64,000 nt of DNA. Source: Neoceratodus forsteri (lineage: Eukaryota; Chordata; Ceratodontiformes; Ceratodontidae). The notes under the pieces were generated by a model. It made no database searches and had not been told where the DNA came from. It saw only the letters and a list, made by a program, of their open reading frames with translations. The stretch covers positions 1,184,869,001 through 1,184,933,000 of the forward strand of contig CM028132.1 in the NCBI GenBank assembly GCA_016271365.2. The letters run 5' to 3'. The position numbers were made by a program, and so were the translations under genes. Of this stretch, positions 21,424-31,807 are shown piece by piece; within the stretch, counting starts at the first letter, position 1, and each line of letters begins with the position of its first letter.

Positions 21424-22224
21424 TTAGGTTGGGATGCTGAGTGCTGGGGCTAGTTCAGTTGCCACCTCTTCTGCCCCTGCCCCTAAAGTAACCTCTCTGC
21501 TGTTGATATTGGGGATAGGCTTGAGGCTGGAAGAATGGCCTATACTGACCCCTGTCTTCGACTCCTCTGGCTTGTTGCTTTTGGGGAGCAGAAGACTTCT
21601 CTTTAGCAGCGGCACTTTCACATGCTGACTTATAGTCATTCATCTTTTTCATGTAGGCCTCCGTATGTTCACCAGAGAGGTAGGCTCATGTGGAAAGTCC
21701 AAAGCCTTGGACTGTGTATCCTGGGTCAGGTTAGTAGTCCTGAGTGACACAGAAGAAGCCATTTGTCTGGCTACAGTGTCATCGTTGTCCACAGCCATCC
21801 TAAACTGGGCTTTTGAAGCTTCTATACCCCTCTCTGAAGCCTCCTCCAGATCAGCTGCCATAGGGGCTGGGACAGATTTTGTGATCTCCATCACAGTGTT
21901 CCACAATGTTCTCTGATATCTGGCAACACAGGCCATGTATGAAGCCCGCCTGATGATCCGAGAGGATCGTAAATACACCTTCTTAGCAATGGAATCCATT
22001 CTCTTTGGATCCTTGTCTGGAGAGTGAAATGCCAAGGGGATGCCTGCCTTATCACAGGCAGCAGCCTGCACCACTCCTTCATGGCTAGGGTGCCCAAACA
22101 GGAACTCTGCTCGGCCCTTAGCCACCCAATACTTCTTATCCACCTTTCTGTCAACCAGTGGCACAGAAGTAGGGGTCTGCAGGACCCTACTAACCTGCTT
22201 CTTGAGGGATTTATGGATGGGTAG
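21424..22224 (-). pseudogene. gag of DIRS-B, C-terminal part (cut by DIRS-C)
   Basis: From the insertion point the frame reads LLPIHKSLKKQVSRVLQTPT, LVDRKVDKKYW, HEGVVQAAACDKAGIPLAFH, the ASYMACVARYQRTLW capsid-like block, and a glutamine/arginine-rich tail with QQQRGYFRGRGRRGG near 21480. It continues directly from the N-terminal part beyond DIRS-C (27157 onward). The tail probably binds RNA, by analogy with RGG-rich gag tails. Confidence 0.85.
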
Positions 22225-22440
22225 TAAGAAAAAATTACTCAACACAGTAATGTTGTTTCTCTAATGGAGTCTTGCTGTGTTCAGACATAATGCATTTAGC
22301 CCCAGCACTTGAACTGCCCCGGAAAGGAAAGAGTTAACTCTATGCAGAAGCATAGAACGTTGAGCTTGAGCTCGGTTTTCAAACCTCTGTCTGTGGTACT
22401 TCCCAGTGTAACCGTCAGATTCTTATGAGCACACCAACAT
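22225..22440 (-). repeat. 3' terminal inverted repeat of DIRS-C
   Basis: Inverse copy of the 26988-27155 leader: AGTTAACTCTATGCAGAAGC, AACGTTGAGCTTGAGCTCGG and TAACCGTCAGATTCTT are all matched. The outer AAGAAAAAATTACTCA at 22226 recurs inverted in the ICR. Confidence 0.9.
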
Positions 22441-22684
22441 ACTATAGTATGGAAATTGTTCAACATATAGCCAAAGGGCAAAAGATTCTTTTTGGGCCCA
22501 AAAGACTCATGTCGAGAACCCAAGAAGGAAAGGTAGTGACAATATTTAAGTATAAAACACCAGAAAAAATAACAACATCATCCACCCCACCCAAGAGGGA
22601 GGGTACGAGGTACACCACTGAGGTGCAACACTGTACCTGCCAGCCCACTTCCCAAAACAGGTTCCGAGAGGGAGGCGGAGATAT

Positions 22685-22781
22685 TGAATACAGTAAGACT
22701 CCATTAGAAGAAACACATTAATACGTGAGTAATTTTTTCTTCAAACAACATGAAGTTTTGCTGTATTCAGACATAATGCAG
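22685..22781. repeat. Internal complementary region of DIRS-C
   Basis: Reads as the complement of the left terminus (GACTCCATTAGAAGAAAC..GAGTAATTTTTTCTT) fused to the complement of the right terminus (CAAACAACATGAAGTTTTGC). This is exactly the circular junction of the two element ends. Confidence 0.92.
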
Positions 22782-22879
22782 ACTACCAAGCAGTTCCCTA
22801 TGGAGGAGGGAATGCAGAACCTACTTTGGGAAGAGGTTCTGCAGTTCTGCTGTGCCAAACCTAGCACCACTCCTAGCCC

Positions 22880-23832
22880 GGATGTCCAGGGAGTAATGCT
22901 TGGTAAAGGTATGTACTGTTTTCCAGGTGGCTGCTTTACAGGTCTCTTAAAGGTATATGTCTGGCCGCAGCTAGAGAAGCAGCTGTACCCCTAGTCGAAT
23001 GAGTCCTCAGGCCTGAAGGGGGTGTTCTACCCAACTTATCATAACAGAACTGTATACAAGAAACAATACACCTGCCAATAGTTCTTTTAGTGGCAGGCTT
23101 ACCTTTCCCCACTTCATCATAAGTGAGAAACAATTGAAGACAGTCATTTCTATGTGCCTTAGTATGCTCAACGTAGTAGCTAAGGGTCCGCTTAACATCC
23201 AGACTGTGTAACCTTCTTTCACCTGAAGAAGAATGATCAGTGAAAAACACAGGAAGAGATATAGACTGGTTCAGATGAAAATCAGATACCACTTTGGGCA
23301 AGAACCTCCTATTGGTTCTTAGGACCACTTTGTCCCTATGGAAGGAGATTAAGTCAGGTTCAACTGACAGAGCCTGTAACTCACTAATCCGCCTGGCAGA
23401 AGTAATAGCTACCAGGAACACAGTTTTCCAGGTCAAGTATTTCAATTCAACCGAAGCCAGAAGGTCAAAGGGTGGCTGCACAAGCGGAGCTATGCAGACA
23501 TTAAGATCCCAAGGCGGAGTGGGCTCCCTAAAGGGAGGGTTAATGTGAACCAGGCCCTTGAAAAACTTTCTGAAAACAGGATGAGATGCCAGGGAAGAGC
23601 CCTTCCCTGCTGAGAGGAATGCAGAGACAGCTGCTAGATGAACCTTCAGAGTGGCAGGCTTAGGGCCTAGACCATTCAGATGAACTAGATAGTCTAAGGT
23701 TGTGGAAATGCCTGCAGAATCAGGCAGGATGCCTTTCCGAGAGCACCAAATACTGAACCTTTTCCATTTTGAGTTGTAAGTTTTTCTAGTGGAAGGTTTC
23801 CTGGAGACCTTCAGAATATCCAGAACTCCCCG
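22880..23832 (-). pseudogene. Tyrosine recombinase of DIRS-C (one 2-bp deletion)
   Basis: The open frame from about 23830 begins SRKPSTRKTYNSKWKRFSIW and runs through LDYLVHLNGLGPKPATLKVH and VFRKFFKGL. The first arginine is in AITSARRISEL and an intact HSTRGTAAS box follows. A 2-bp deletion near 22938 then creates a stop after HIPLRDL, and the tyrosine segment (TWKTVHTFTKHYSLDI) follows in the next frame. All catalytic residues are encoded; only the deletion separates R-H-R from Y. Family role: insertion of circular cDNA. Confidence 0.9.
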
Positions 23833-23851
23833 AGATGTAGTGCTGCATATT

Positions 23852-25484
23852 CTAACTCTTCAAGAGCCAGGCCTTGAGATTGAGAGACTGGAGATTGGGG
23901 TACCAGATCCACCCCTGGGAGGAAGACAGGAGATTGTATGTCCTGGGCAGAGACAGGGGACATAACACTGACAAGGACAGCAGTAGAGGATACCAAGGCT
24001 GTCTGGCCCAATCTGGAGCCACCAGTATCACTGTGCAGGGTTGAGTCCTGATCTTGATCAGAACTCTGAACAGCAGAGGGAAGGGAGGGAAGGTATAGAG
24101 AAACCTGCCCTTCCAGTCCAAAATGAGAGCATCCTGGGGAACCGTCCCGAGGACTGGAGGTCTGCAAAAAAACAGAGGAAGTTGATGATTGTCCGGTGCT
24201 GCAAATAGATCTATCTCTGGAGTGCCCCACCTGGAGAAGATGACCTTCAGGATGTGAGGATCCAGGGACCATTCATGATGTCCCTGTGAAATTCTGGTCA
24301 GAGCATCTGCTAGTACGTTGTCCTTCCCTGGAAGGTGAACTGCTACCAGAGAAGTCTGAAGAGAATAGGCCAGAGACCACAGGTTCATGGCCTCTGTGCA
24401 CAAGGCAGAGGACTGAGTGCCTCCCTGTTTGTTGATGTACCACATTATGGTGGTGTTGTCTGTCCGGACTTAGACCACCTTGCCCTTGACTGAATCCGAG
24501 AAGCTCTGCAGGGCTAGGAAAACTGCTCTGAGTTCCAGGAGATTGATATGAAGGAGAGACTCTTGTGGAGACCAGACCCCTTGAGCTGTCAGGGTTCCCA
24601 GGTGGGCTCCCCACCCTAAGAGAGAAGCATCCATAGTTAGAACTACTGATGGGACTTGAGGGAGAAATGGAACCCCTTGTCTGAGGTTGTCCTGGTCCAG
24701 CCACCACTGGAGAACTTGGACCAGAGTCTGAGTCACTGGAATCAGTTTGGTAGTGAAACCCTTCTTTTGAGACCAAAAAGACCTTAGATGAAACTGAATG
24801 TCCCTCATCTGGAACCTTGGTCCCTGCACCACTGCCGTGGAAGCTGCCATGTGGCCCAGGAGCTGGAGGAACTGTCTTGCTGGGTGGGAGACCTGAGGTC
24901 GAAAGGAGGACGCGAGATCCACCAGGGCCTTCACCCTTGCCAGTGGAAGGAAGGCTTTTGCTTGTACAGTGTCCAACTCTATGCCTATAAAGGTGAGAAG
25001 TTGAACTGGTTCGAGGACAGACTTTGGAAGATTGAGAAGAAACCCCAGAGAACTGAGTAGGTCCTGGGTAGTTTGAAGAGCTGGCTTGACCTGTAAAGGT
25101 GACTGACCCACTAAGAGCCAGTCATCCAGATATGGGAAGATGGTGATACCCTGTCTTCTGAGGTAAGCCACCACTACTGCAAGGCACTTTGTGAACACCC
25201 TTGGAGCTGATGTTAGGCCGAATGGCATAGCTCTGAATTGGTAATGGCCTGAAGGCAACTCGAACCTGAGGTATTTTTTGTGGGAGCACCTGATAGGAAT
25301 ATGGAAGTAGGCATCCTTGAGGTCCAGAGATGCTAGCCAATCCCCTGGCCTTAGAGAGGGAAGGATTATTCCCAGAGTTACCATTTTGAATTTGGGCTTT
25401 GAAATGTGTTTGCTCAAATACCTTAGATCTAGGATGGGTCGCCACTCCCCTGTTTTCTTTGGGGTAACGATGTACCTGGAGCAC
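23852..25484 (-). pseudogene. Reverse transcriptase-RNase H of DIRS-C (single nonsense codon)
   Basis: From 25417 the 315-aa frame has motif A at residues 30-40 (SLDLKDAYFHI), PFGLTSAPRVF near 65-75, YLDDW at 96-100 and RNase H TMDASLLGWGAHL followed by ELRAVFLAL. It stops at 24470-24472, where a TAA stands for the glutamine of KVVQVRTDNTT. The same frame continues for 197 aa with MWYINKQGG, VHLPGKDNVL and ALTRISQGHHEWSL. RT and RNase H catalytic residues are otherwise intact. The start may lie further upstream, because this ORF usually overlaps gag. Confidence 0.93.
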
Positions 25485-25752
25485 AGTCCTTTTCCCCTTG
25501 TGCGAGTAGGAACCTTCTCTATAGCTCAGAGCTAGAAGAGAGGAAACCTCTGCCTCTAGGGCAATGGTTTCTGAGAGTGATGCAGGTGGAAAAGACTTGG
25601 CCCTCTTTTTTGGAAATTTTTTGAAGCTGAGTGCCAGTCCCTGGCTTACTACTTCCAGGACCTACTTGTCTGAGGTCACAGACTTCCAGGCCTGGAAGTA
25701 GTAAGCCAGCCTGCTTCCTACTGGAAATGGGGAGTCGACCCGGGCTGACACA

Positions 25753-26843
25753 TCAGGGTGTCTGCTTGGCAGGAGCCTTAGATTGAGAGGAGGGAGCAGC
25801 TCTGCTCATCCCCCTCCTGCCCCTCTCTCTGAAGAACCCCCTCTGTGGGGAGGGAGAGGAGGCCTGGGCTTGGTAAAAAGGTCCTTGAAAGGGCCTGCCC
25901 CTGCCCCTAGACTGCTGCTTGTGCGGAGTGGCTTGCCTTTCTTTGGCCTGTGCACTCCTGTACGTGGTCCTGTATTCATCCATTTTCTTCATGTAAGCAT
26001 CTGTCTGCTCCCCAAACAGAGAGTTACCTACTACAGGAAAATCCATAGCCTTAGACTGGATATCCTGTGACAGGCTAGTACATCTGAGCCAAGCATGTTT
26101 TCTGAGAGAGAGAGATGTAGCCATGACTCTAGATGCCACATCATTTGAGTCCACAGCAGCATGAAATTGCATTTTGGATGCCTCAATTCCATCAGCAGCT
26201 ACCTCCTCCAGCTCCTTGGCTAGCTGGGGAGAGGCCTGTTTAGCCAGTTCCAGAACCGTATCCCATCTGGATTTCTGGTACCTGACTGTGTAGGCCATAT
26301 AAGTAGCCTGCCTGAGTCCCAAAGAGGGTGCCAAATACTGTTTTTTTGGCCATGTCATCCACTTTCCTGGAGTCTTTATCCAGGGGCGTGTGAAGCCAAA
26401 GGAATGTTAGCCCTGTCACAGGCTGCAGCCTGCACTACCCCAACATGGTTGCAATGACTATAAAAGGAACTCTGCAGCTGAGCCTGATAAATACCTCCTG
26501 TCCATTCTCTTATCCACAGGCGGTATTGAATTAGGGGTTTGTAACATTTTGTGTGTCTGTTTCTCCAAGGATTTATGATGAGGAATAGACAGCCTTTTGG
26601 ACTCTGGGATGTCCATCATTTCCACAAAATCAGGCTCTTCATCTTCCTCTTCTGCAGCTTCAACCAAGGGAAGCTGCAGGGTTTCTGCCACCTTTCTGTA
26701 GAACAAAAAATGTGAAGCAGACTCAGAAAGCCTGGGAGGAGACACACCTGAGGGCCTGTCTGGGGAGATGTCCGGTTCATAGGCACATCCAGACCCCCCT
26801 GGTCATCGTCACCAACTTTTTCACAGACATAAAACACAGTCAC
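25753..26843 (-). pseudogene. gag of DIRS-C (N-terminal head deleted, frameshifted)
   Basis: Starts abruptly with the region RTSPQTGP, then EPDFVEMMDIPESKRLSIPH (about 26630-26570), VDKRMDRRYL, and after a frame change near 26350 the block ATYMAYTVRYQKSRWDTV. It ends in an arginine-rich tail (GRGRPF, GFFRERGRRG). The cysteine/histidine head seen in DIRS-A (4140-4250) and DIRS-B (27860-27930) has no counterpart between 26843 and the leader, so roughly 0.5 kb is missing. Confidence 0.85.
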
Positions 26844-26969
26844 TACCTATCTACACACTACCTGTACCGTAGACAGAGGCTGGAAATCCGAAATTAAAAA
26901 AAAATATATGGTTTAAACCGAACGCTTTTACTTGAACCGAACTGAGCAGAGGAAATCTCCGGAGCGACT

Positions 26970-27155
26970 TAACTGTTAGGTGGAGTAAAGAATCTGATGG
27001 TTATACTGGGAAGTACCACAGACAGAGGTTTGAAAACCGAGCTCGAGCTCAACGTTCTATGCTTCTGCATAGAGTTAACTCTTTCCTTTCCGGGGCAGTT
27101 CAAGTGCTGGGGCTAACTGCATTATGTCTGAATACAGCAAGACTTCATGTTGTTT
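26970..27155 (-). repeat. 5' terminal inverted repeat and leader of DIRS-C
   Basis: Matches the DIRS-A leader, including GAGCTCGAGCTC, TCTATGCTTCTGCATAGAGTT and the terminus CAAGACTTCATGTTGTTT. Likely promoter and circle-junction end, by family knowledge. Confidence 0.88.
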
Positions 27156-27156
27156 G

Positions 27157-27968
27157 AACAGTCTTTTAGAGACTGGTACATCCATGATTTCCATGTAGTA
27201 CTGTTCCTCTTCCTTGTCAGTTGTCTCCTGTGTAGGAAGATCAAGGGACTGGGTACTTGTTTAATGAAGCAAAATGAATGGTCTAGTCCTCATTTTCCTT
27301 GTCAGGGGAATCAGCACGATGAGGATCCAGAGAAATATCTGGTTCAGTTGGCTCCCCATAATTATCATCATCAGCAGCAGCAGCAGCATCATCAGCATCC
27401 TCTTCTTCATCCTCACCAAAAAGCTTCTCTTTGTGTTCCAAGGAACCAGGAACTGAAGTAGTGCCAGAGGTAGGTAGATGTGGCCGTTTCCCTACCAGAA
27501 CAGGAGTACTCGGTTGGAGTGCCTGGATAATTCTTATAGCATTTGGTACCTCTTCAGCGGTCAGAACCAATACCTTCTTCGGTTGCGGTTCGACCACTGT
27601 ATGCTTTTCCTTCTTTTTCCTCTTTCCTGCAGTTGCCAGATTAGCGGTCGTATCAGCAGGATGTTTTTAAAATGAGGAACAGTCACCCTGATTAGAGGGT
27701 TGTTCATCCGGTTCATTTTGGCTGGTAGCCGGTTTGTTCTTAGCTGGGTCAGCAGCCTTATTAGACATCTTCTCCTGCAGTCGTTTAAGTCGCCTCTCAA
27801 GCATCGACTGAAGGCAGTTCTTTCAAATTTCACAGCCCTCCTTGAGGTGGTTAAAGCCCCAAGCAAAATGCACAAATTAAATGAGGATCTGCTTTAGCAA
27901 ACAGTTCCCCACACTCTCTACAAAGTTGGACACCTGTGGGGCCCGTTCGTTTCCTGGTCTGTGACATT
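27157..27968 (-). pseudogene. gag of DIRS-B, N-terminal part
   Basis: Start codon at 27968. The first residues are basic, then LCRECGELFAKADPHLICAF closes with CLG and, after a one-base shift, a second Cys pair follows, parallel to the DIRS-A head. Further on (27597-27283) an acidic, alanine-rich stretch (DDAAAAADDDNYGEPTEPDI) precedes the conserved EIMDVPVSKRLF segment, which ends exactly at the DIRS-C border. The acidic linker is encoded by CAG/CAT-rich repeats at 27367-27410. Confidence 0.82.
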
Positions 27969-28299
27969 TATTGGTCTATCAAACCCAAGAACCAAGAATT
28001 AACCCAGTAACTGTTAAATTTCTTTAAATAAATGTATACCGCCATACCAGACAGTAAAATTAACTGAGTAAAGTCTCGGAAAATGTTTCAATAAAATAAA
28101 CAGCATCAGTTCCTTCTTGGTTAAAAGAATCGATAAGGAACCGAAAAAAGCTCACCGAAATTCACTAATCTAGATTAAGTGTACCTGTGAACCAACACTT
28201 CAAAAATCAAAATAAATAAATAAATGGACTTTGAAAAACTGAGACAAATAAAACTCTTCAGGTAAAGTGAAGGAGAGCTCTCCAGATACGTCTTACTGA

Positions 28300-28483
28300 T
28301 GCAAGCGAAGTAAAGAATCTGACGGTTACAGGAGGTGCAACCAGGGACAGTGGTCTGAAAACCGAGCTCAAACCTAGCATTCCATCATTTGCATAGGTTC
28401 TATTAACCATTTTGGATCTGGGGCAGTCCTATGGTGAGACCGTACTGCATTTGTCAGAATACAGTAAGATTTCCTGGGGTTTA
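28300..28483 (-). repeat. 5' terminal inverted repeat of DIRS-B
   Basis: Inverse partner of 17922-18130. It ends TTTCCTGGGGTTT at 28483, directly against CR1-alpha sequence. Confidence 0.88.
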
Positions 28484-29062
28484 AAAGGGGTACTATTCCT
28501 TCTCTTCTGCTGGTGAGTCCCCTTCCTATGCAACCCTGCATCCTTCCAGCCTTGTCCACTTCTTTGTTACACTGCTTCGCTGCCTTCAGGTCATCAGAAA
28601 TGATCACCCCAGGTCCCTTTCTTGCTTTGCAACTGTTACTACCTCTCCTTGCAGTTGGTATGTTGCCCCTGGGTTCTTATGCCCAAGTGCATTATTTTGC
28701 ACTTCTTTACATTAAAACCCAGCTGCCAAGCCCTTGACCATTCTTCCAACTTTTCTAGATCACTTCTCATCTTTTCCACTCCTCCAAGTGATCTACTCTG
28801 TTGTAGAGTTTTGTGTCATCTGCGAACAGGCATACTTTCCTTCCAGCACTTCTGCAATGTCACTGATGAAGATATTGAAGAGGACTGGCCTAGTACTGAT
28901 CCCTGTGGTACTCCACTGGTCACTTTACCTACTCCGGAGTGACTGATGTTTACCACCACCCTCTGACTCCTATTGCCCAGCCAATTTACCACCTACAGCA
29001 TTTTACTACCTTAGGACCTACTCCTAGGCTTCCCAGCTTGTTTAACAGCCTTCTATGTGGAA
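28484..29062 (-). pseudogene. CR1-alpha LINE, 5' segment (RT palm)
   Basis: Minus-strand frames encode the CR1 palm: [14 protein letters not shown] motif B near 28905, then CLFADDTKL (about 28835-28810), WQLGFNVKKCK, IISDDLKAAKQCNKE and GLTSRREGIVPL, where DIRS-B interrupts. The motif C aspartates are intact but several frameshifts are present. The 5' end (near 29062) stops inside the palm, aligning to CR1-delta around 63600, so the original copy was 5'-truncated. The three CR1-alpha segments total about 1.2 kb. Confidence 0.9.
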
Positions 29063-29408
29063 CATATAACAAACGTAATAACGTATAACAAACAGCACAT
29101 CTGATCTTGTTGGCTCAGGGAATGGGGTGAGCGTTAGGGTTGAGAACCTCAAGAAAGAACCCAGCAGCTGCTTGGGGTTGGGGTGGGGAGTCAGTGTTGG
29201 AAACCCTAACATCACATTACTGTCTTCAATCTGAACCCTAACTGATGCATTAATGCAGTTTTTTTGAAAAGTATATATATAACTATATACATATGTATGT
29301 TAAAAATATAAAGGTAATAAAACACAACAAGGTATGCAATTATAGGTCAATAATTATACGCCATGAGGCGCACACACTGAGTGCATTTAAACACCCAAGA
29401 CATTAATA
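29063..29408. other. Spacer with inverted-pair arm and AT-rich microsatellite
   Basis: 29120-29169 is the inverted partner of 13116-13164. 29265-29300 is a (TA)-rich tract. Nothing else was recognised. Confidence 0.5.
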
Positions 29409-30141
29409 TAGGTTACTCTACCATTTCTGGAGTAAAAGTCTCACTCACTATATATTTAGTTCATTTCTCACAAAGTTGCCTGCTAGTGTTTCGAAGGAAA
29501 AAATCCCTCTTCTTCAGGGCAGTTACTGGGCAAATGATTTTCTTAGCAAAGCAAGCAGTATTTTTCATAAATTCAGGGTTTTATATAGGATTAAAAACTT
29601 GATTAGCAGTTTTATTTGTAAAAATGCTAACTGGCTTTCAAAATGCATAGCACTTGGCACAGAATGATTAGTACAATTTAAAAAAAAAATACATATTTTT
29701 TTTATTAATGCTGTCTACTATGCAATGGACTGAAACAAAAAATGGTTAGCAGTCTACTGCTAACCATTTCTAGAAATGGTTAGCATTACCACCTGTTTTG
29801 CATAGTGTTTTGCTATGCTATACTTCTATTTAATACCCTGAAATTCATCCTAATGCCTTGTATGTGTTTTTTTTTTCCTGTCTTGTTGGCATACCCAAAA
29901 AGGTCCCATTTCTTCTGTGATCCTTCCCAGCCTCAGCACAGAAAACAACCTGGTGCCCTGTCTACTAACTCACAGGGTATTGGCCCATTCTGTTCGCCCT
30001 GAAGAGGAGGGATTTTTTGCTTCAAAATTTGGCAGGCAACTTTAAGGGTACTGTGACCAGTAGTTATTAAATAAAATTGTGAGAAATAAACTAACATATA
30101 TGGTAAGTGAGTCTATTACTCCAGAAATGGTAGAGATTTAG
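29409..30141. mobile_element. Foldback element with long terminal inverted repeats, about 0.73 kb
   Basis: The left end (CTCTACCATTTCTGGAGTAA, CTCACTCACTATATA, TTCATTTCTCACAA) and the right end are inverse copies over about 120 bp, including GAAAAAATCCCTCTTCTTCA against TGAAGAGGAGGGATTTTTTG. The centre is itself palindromic (AAATGGTTAGCAGTCTACTG and following bases, 29742-29785). No coding capacity. The CTTC..GGGATTTTTT..TTCGAA wording resembles hairpin ends of some retroelements (Penelope or DIRS type), but assignment is open. Confidence 0.78.
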
Positions 30142-30221
30142 GTAGGCTTTATCTGGAGAAGACTCCTACTGTGGTTTCTTTGTTATAGGAGGGTAGGCTG
30201 AACTGGGTTTCTGCGTGGATC

Positions 30222-31487
30222 AATATAGGTTGCTTACTTGCAAGCATAGTTCTACTAGTGGAATACAGTTCATATCCACACACTGGTAATTCTGCTGGAT
30301 ACAGCGGAGTCAATGAACCTTTTTAAGCTAAGCTCCTTCCACTACCTGTGGTGGCATGCTCAGGCTCTGCCCCACTGATATCAGATCTGTCACCCGGAAG
30401 CAGGAATCTGTGCGTCACTTGCCTGGGGAGGTCGTGCAGCTTGTAAGGATGTGAACTCTATGCCACTAGAAGAACTATGCTTACAGGTGAGCAACCTCCA
30501 TTTTTACCGTTATGGATACAGTTCACTATCTACACTCTGGCAGACTCGTAGCATTCCTCCAAGGAGGAGTGGTCAAGGTGAGCACCCCCATTTGATGAAC
30601 AGAGACTGAAAGACTGGGGCCCCAAAAGCAGCATCATGATGATTCAGCACATCAGTGTTGTTGTGGGAGATGAATGTGTATGTGTTTGCCTGGGTTGCAG
30701 TCCTGTATATCTCATTAATGGGGATATCCCTGAAAGCAGCCACAGAGGCAGTAGTATGTCTGGTTCAATGAGCCCTCAGCCCCTTGGGCAACTCCTTACC
30801 AGTCAACTTACAGTAGAGGTCAATGCAGGATGTGATCCACCTGGAAAATCGTCTGCTTTGCTGCAGGTCTGCCAGACACAGCTTCAGCATATGTGACAAA
30901 CAGCTAGCAGGCCTCTCCATAAATTCCCGCTGTGTGCTCCTTATAATAGAATATTGCCCTCTGAAGGTCCAATGTGTGAAACTTGCGAACGGTGTCCAAG
31001 GTTGTGTTATTAAAATAAACCAGGAGGTTTATCACTTGGTTAAAGTGGAACTCCAACCTGACCTTTGTGAGGAATTGTATGTGGGGGTGAAGGAAGACCT
31101 TGTTCTTGTGGAAGATCAGGTAGGGGGACTCCACCAACAGCGTCTGGAATTAACTCACCCTTCTAGTATATGTGACTGCCACTAAGGGTCTTACATGACC
31201 AGTGTGAAAGCTCACACTTCTGCATGGACTCAAAGGGACTGCTCTTGCCCATAGCCAGTACCAGCAGCAGGTTCCACAGAGGTGGCTGTTTGCACACCTG
31301 AAGAGACAAGTGATCTAGGTCTTTGAAAATGCAGCAGACCACTTTTTCCTGCGCCACTGTCAGCATACCAGCCCTCATCTAGTATGCAAAGATGGCTGCA
31401 AGGTACACCTTTAGGGTCACGGCTCGCAGTCAAGACTGTGACAGGAACCAAAGGTAGTGGAGGATTATGGTCAGTGGGCAGGCTACA
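30222..31487 (-). mobile_element. DIRS-E, 3' portion (terminal repeat, ICR, recombinase)
   Basis: Left terminus TATAGGTTGCTTACTTGCAA (30225) recurs inverted in the ICR at 30450-30500 (AGAACTATGCTTACAGGTGA, GCAACCT). The recombinase remnant covers 30510-31480. The best block, 31137-30904, encodes ESPYLIFHKNKVFLHPHIQF and FHTLDLQRAIFYYKEHTA, matching the middle of DIRS recombinases. The element continues to the right at 36027-36283 beyond the DIRS-F insertion. Confidence 0.85.
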
Positions 31488-31807
31488 GGATATGAAAATT
31501 ACGTACCTACCATAATTCTGATCTTTCTGTGTATCTTCACCATTCATCACCTTTGGATATAGTGGCCAGAGGTCATGACCAAGCGGGAGCTTTTTTTTTT
31601 TTAGGATGGGCGGAGTCGACGCACCATCGACGCCACCCTTGAGGCTGACACACTGCGTGGCACTTGTGGGTTGGCCATTAGGTGTGGTCGACCCCACCCT
31701 TCCACCAGTTCTGAGTCGCCGCAGAGTAAGGGAAGGTTGGGAGGGAGGAACAGGGGAGTCCAAGGGGCAGATAAAGGAAAGGATATGCAAATTAAAAAGG
31801 AGAAATA

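Larger units (their letters stand above)
22225..27155 (-). mobile_element. DIRS-C, DIRS retrotransposon nested in the gag gene of DIRS-B
   Basis: A 4.93-kb element with clear inverted termini (22270-22428 against 26988-27150), an ICR at 22685-22781, and gag, RT-RNase H and recombinase on the minus strand. Excising it joins the DIRS-B gag frame from the SKRLF codons at 27157-27172 to LPIHKSL at 22224-22205. There is no target duplication, as expected for DIRS. It is the best preserved element of the window: the RT-RNase H has a single nonsense codon and the recombinase a 2-bp deletion. Its gag lacks the cysteine/histidine head present in A and B. Subfamily equals DIRS-A. Confidence 0.93.
17922..28483 (-). 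mobile_element. DIRS-B, DIRS retrotransposon inserted in CR1-alpha and split by DIRS-C
   Basis: Left and right ends are inverted copies: 17945-18125 and 28315-28475 share GAATCTTACTGT..TCTGACAAATGCAGT, AAAATGGTTAATAGAACC and CTAGGYTTGAGCT. Between them on the minus strand are gag, RT-RNase H and recombinase, with DIRS-C (22225-27155) occupying the gag gene. Without C, B is about 5.6 kb, a full length for the family. CR1 sequence resumes on both outer sides, so B landed in CR1-alpha. All ORFs carry lesions. Confidence 0.92.
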
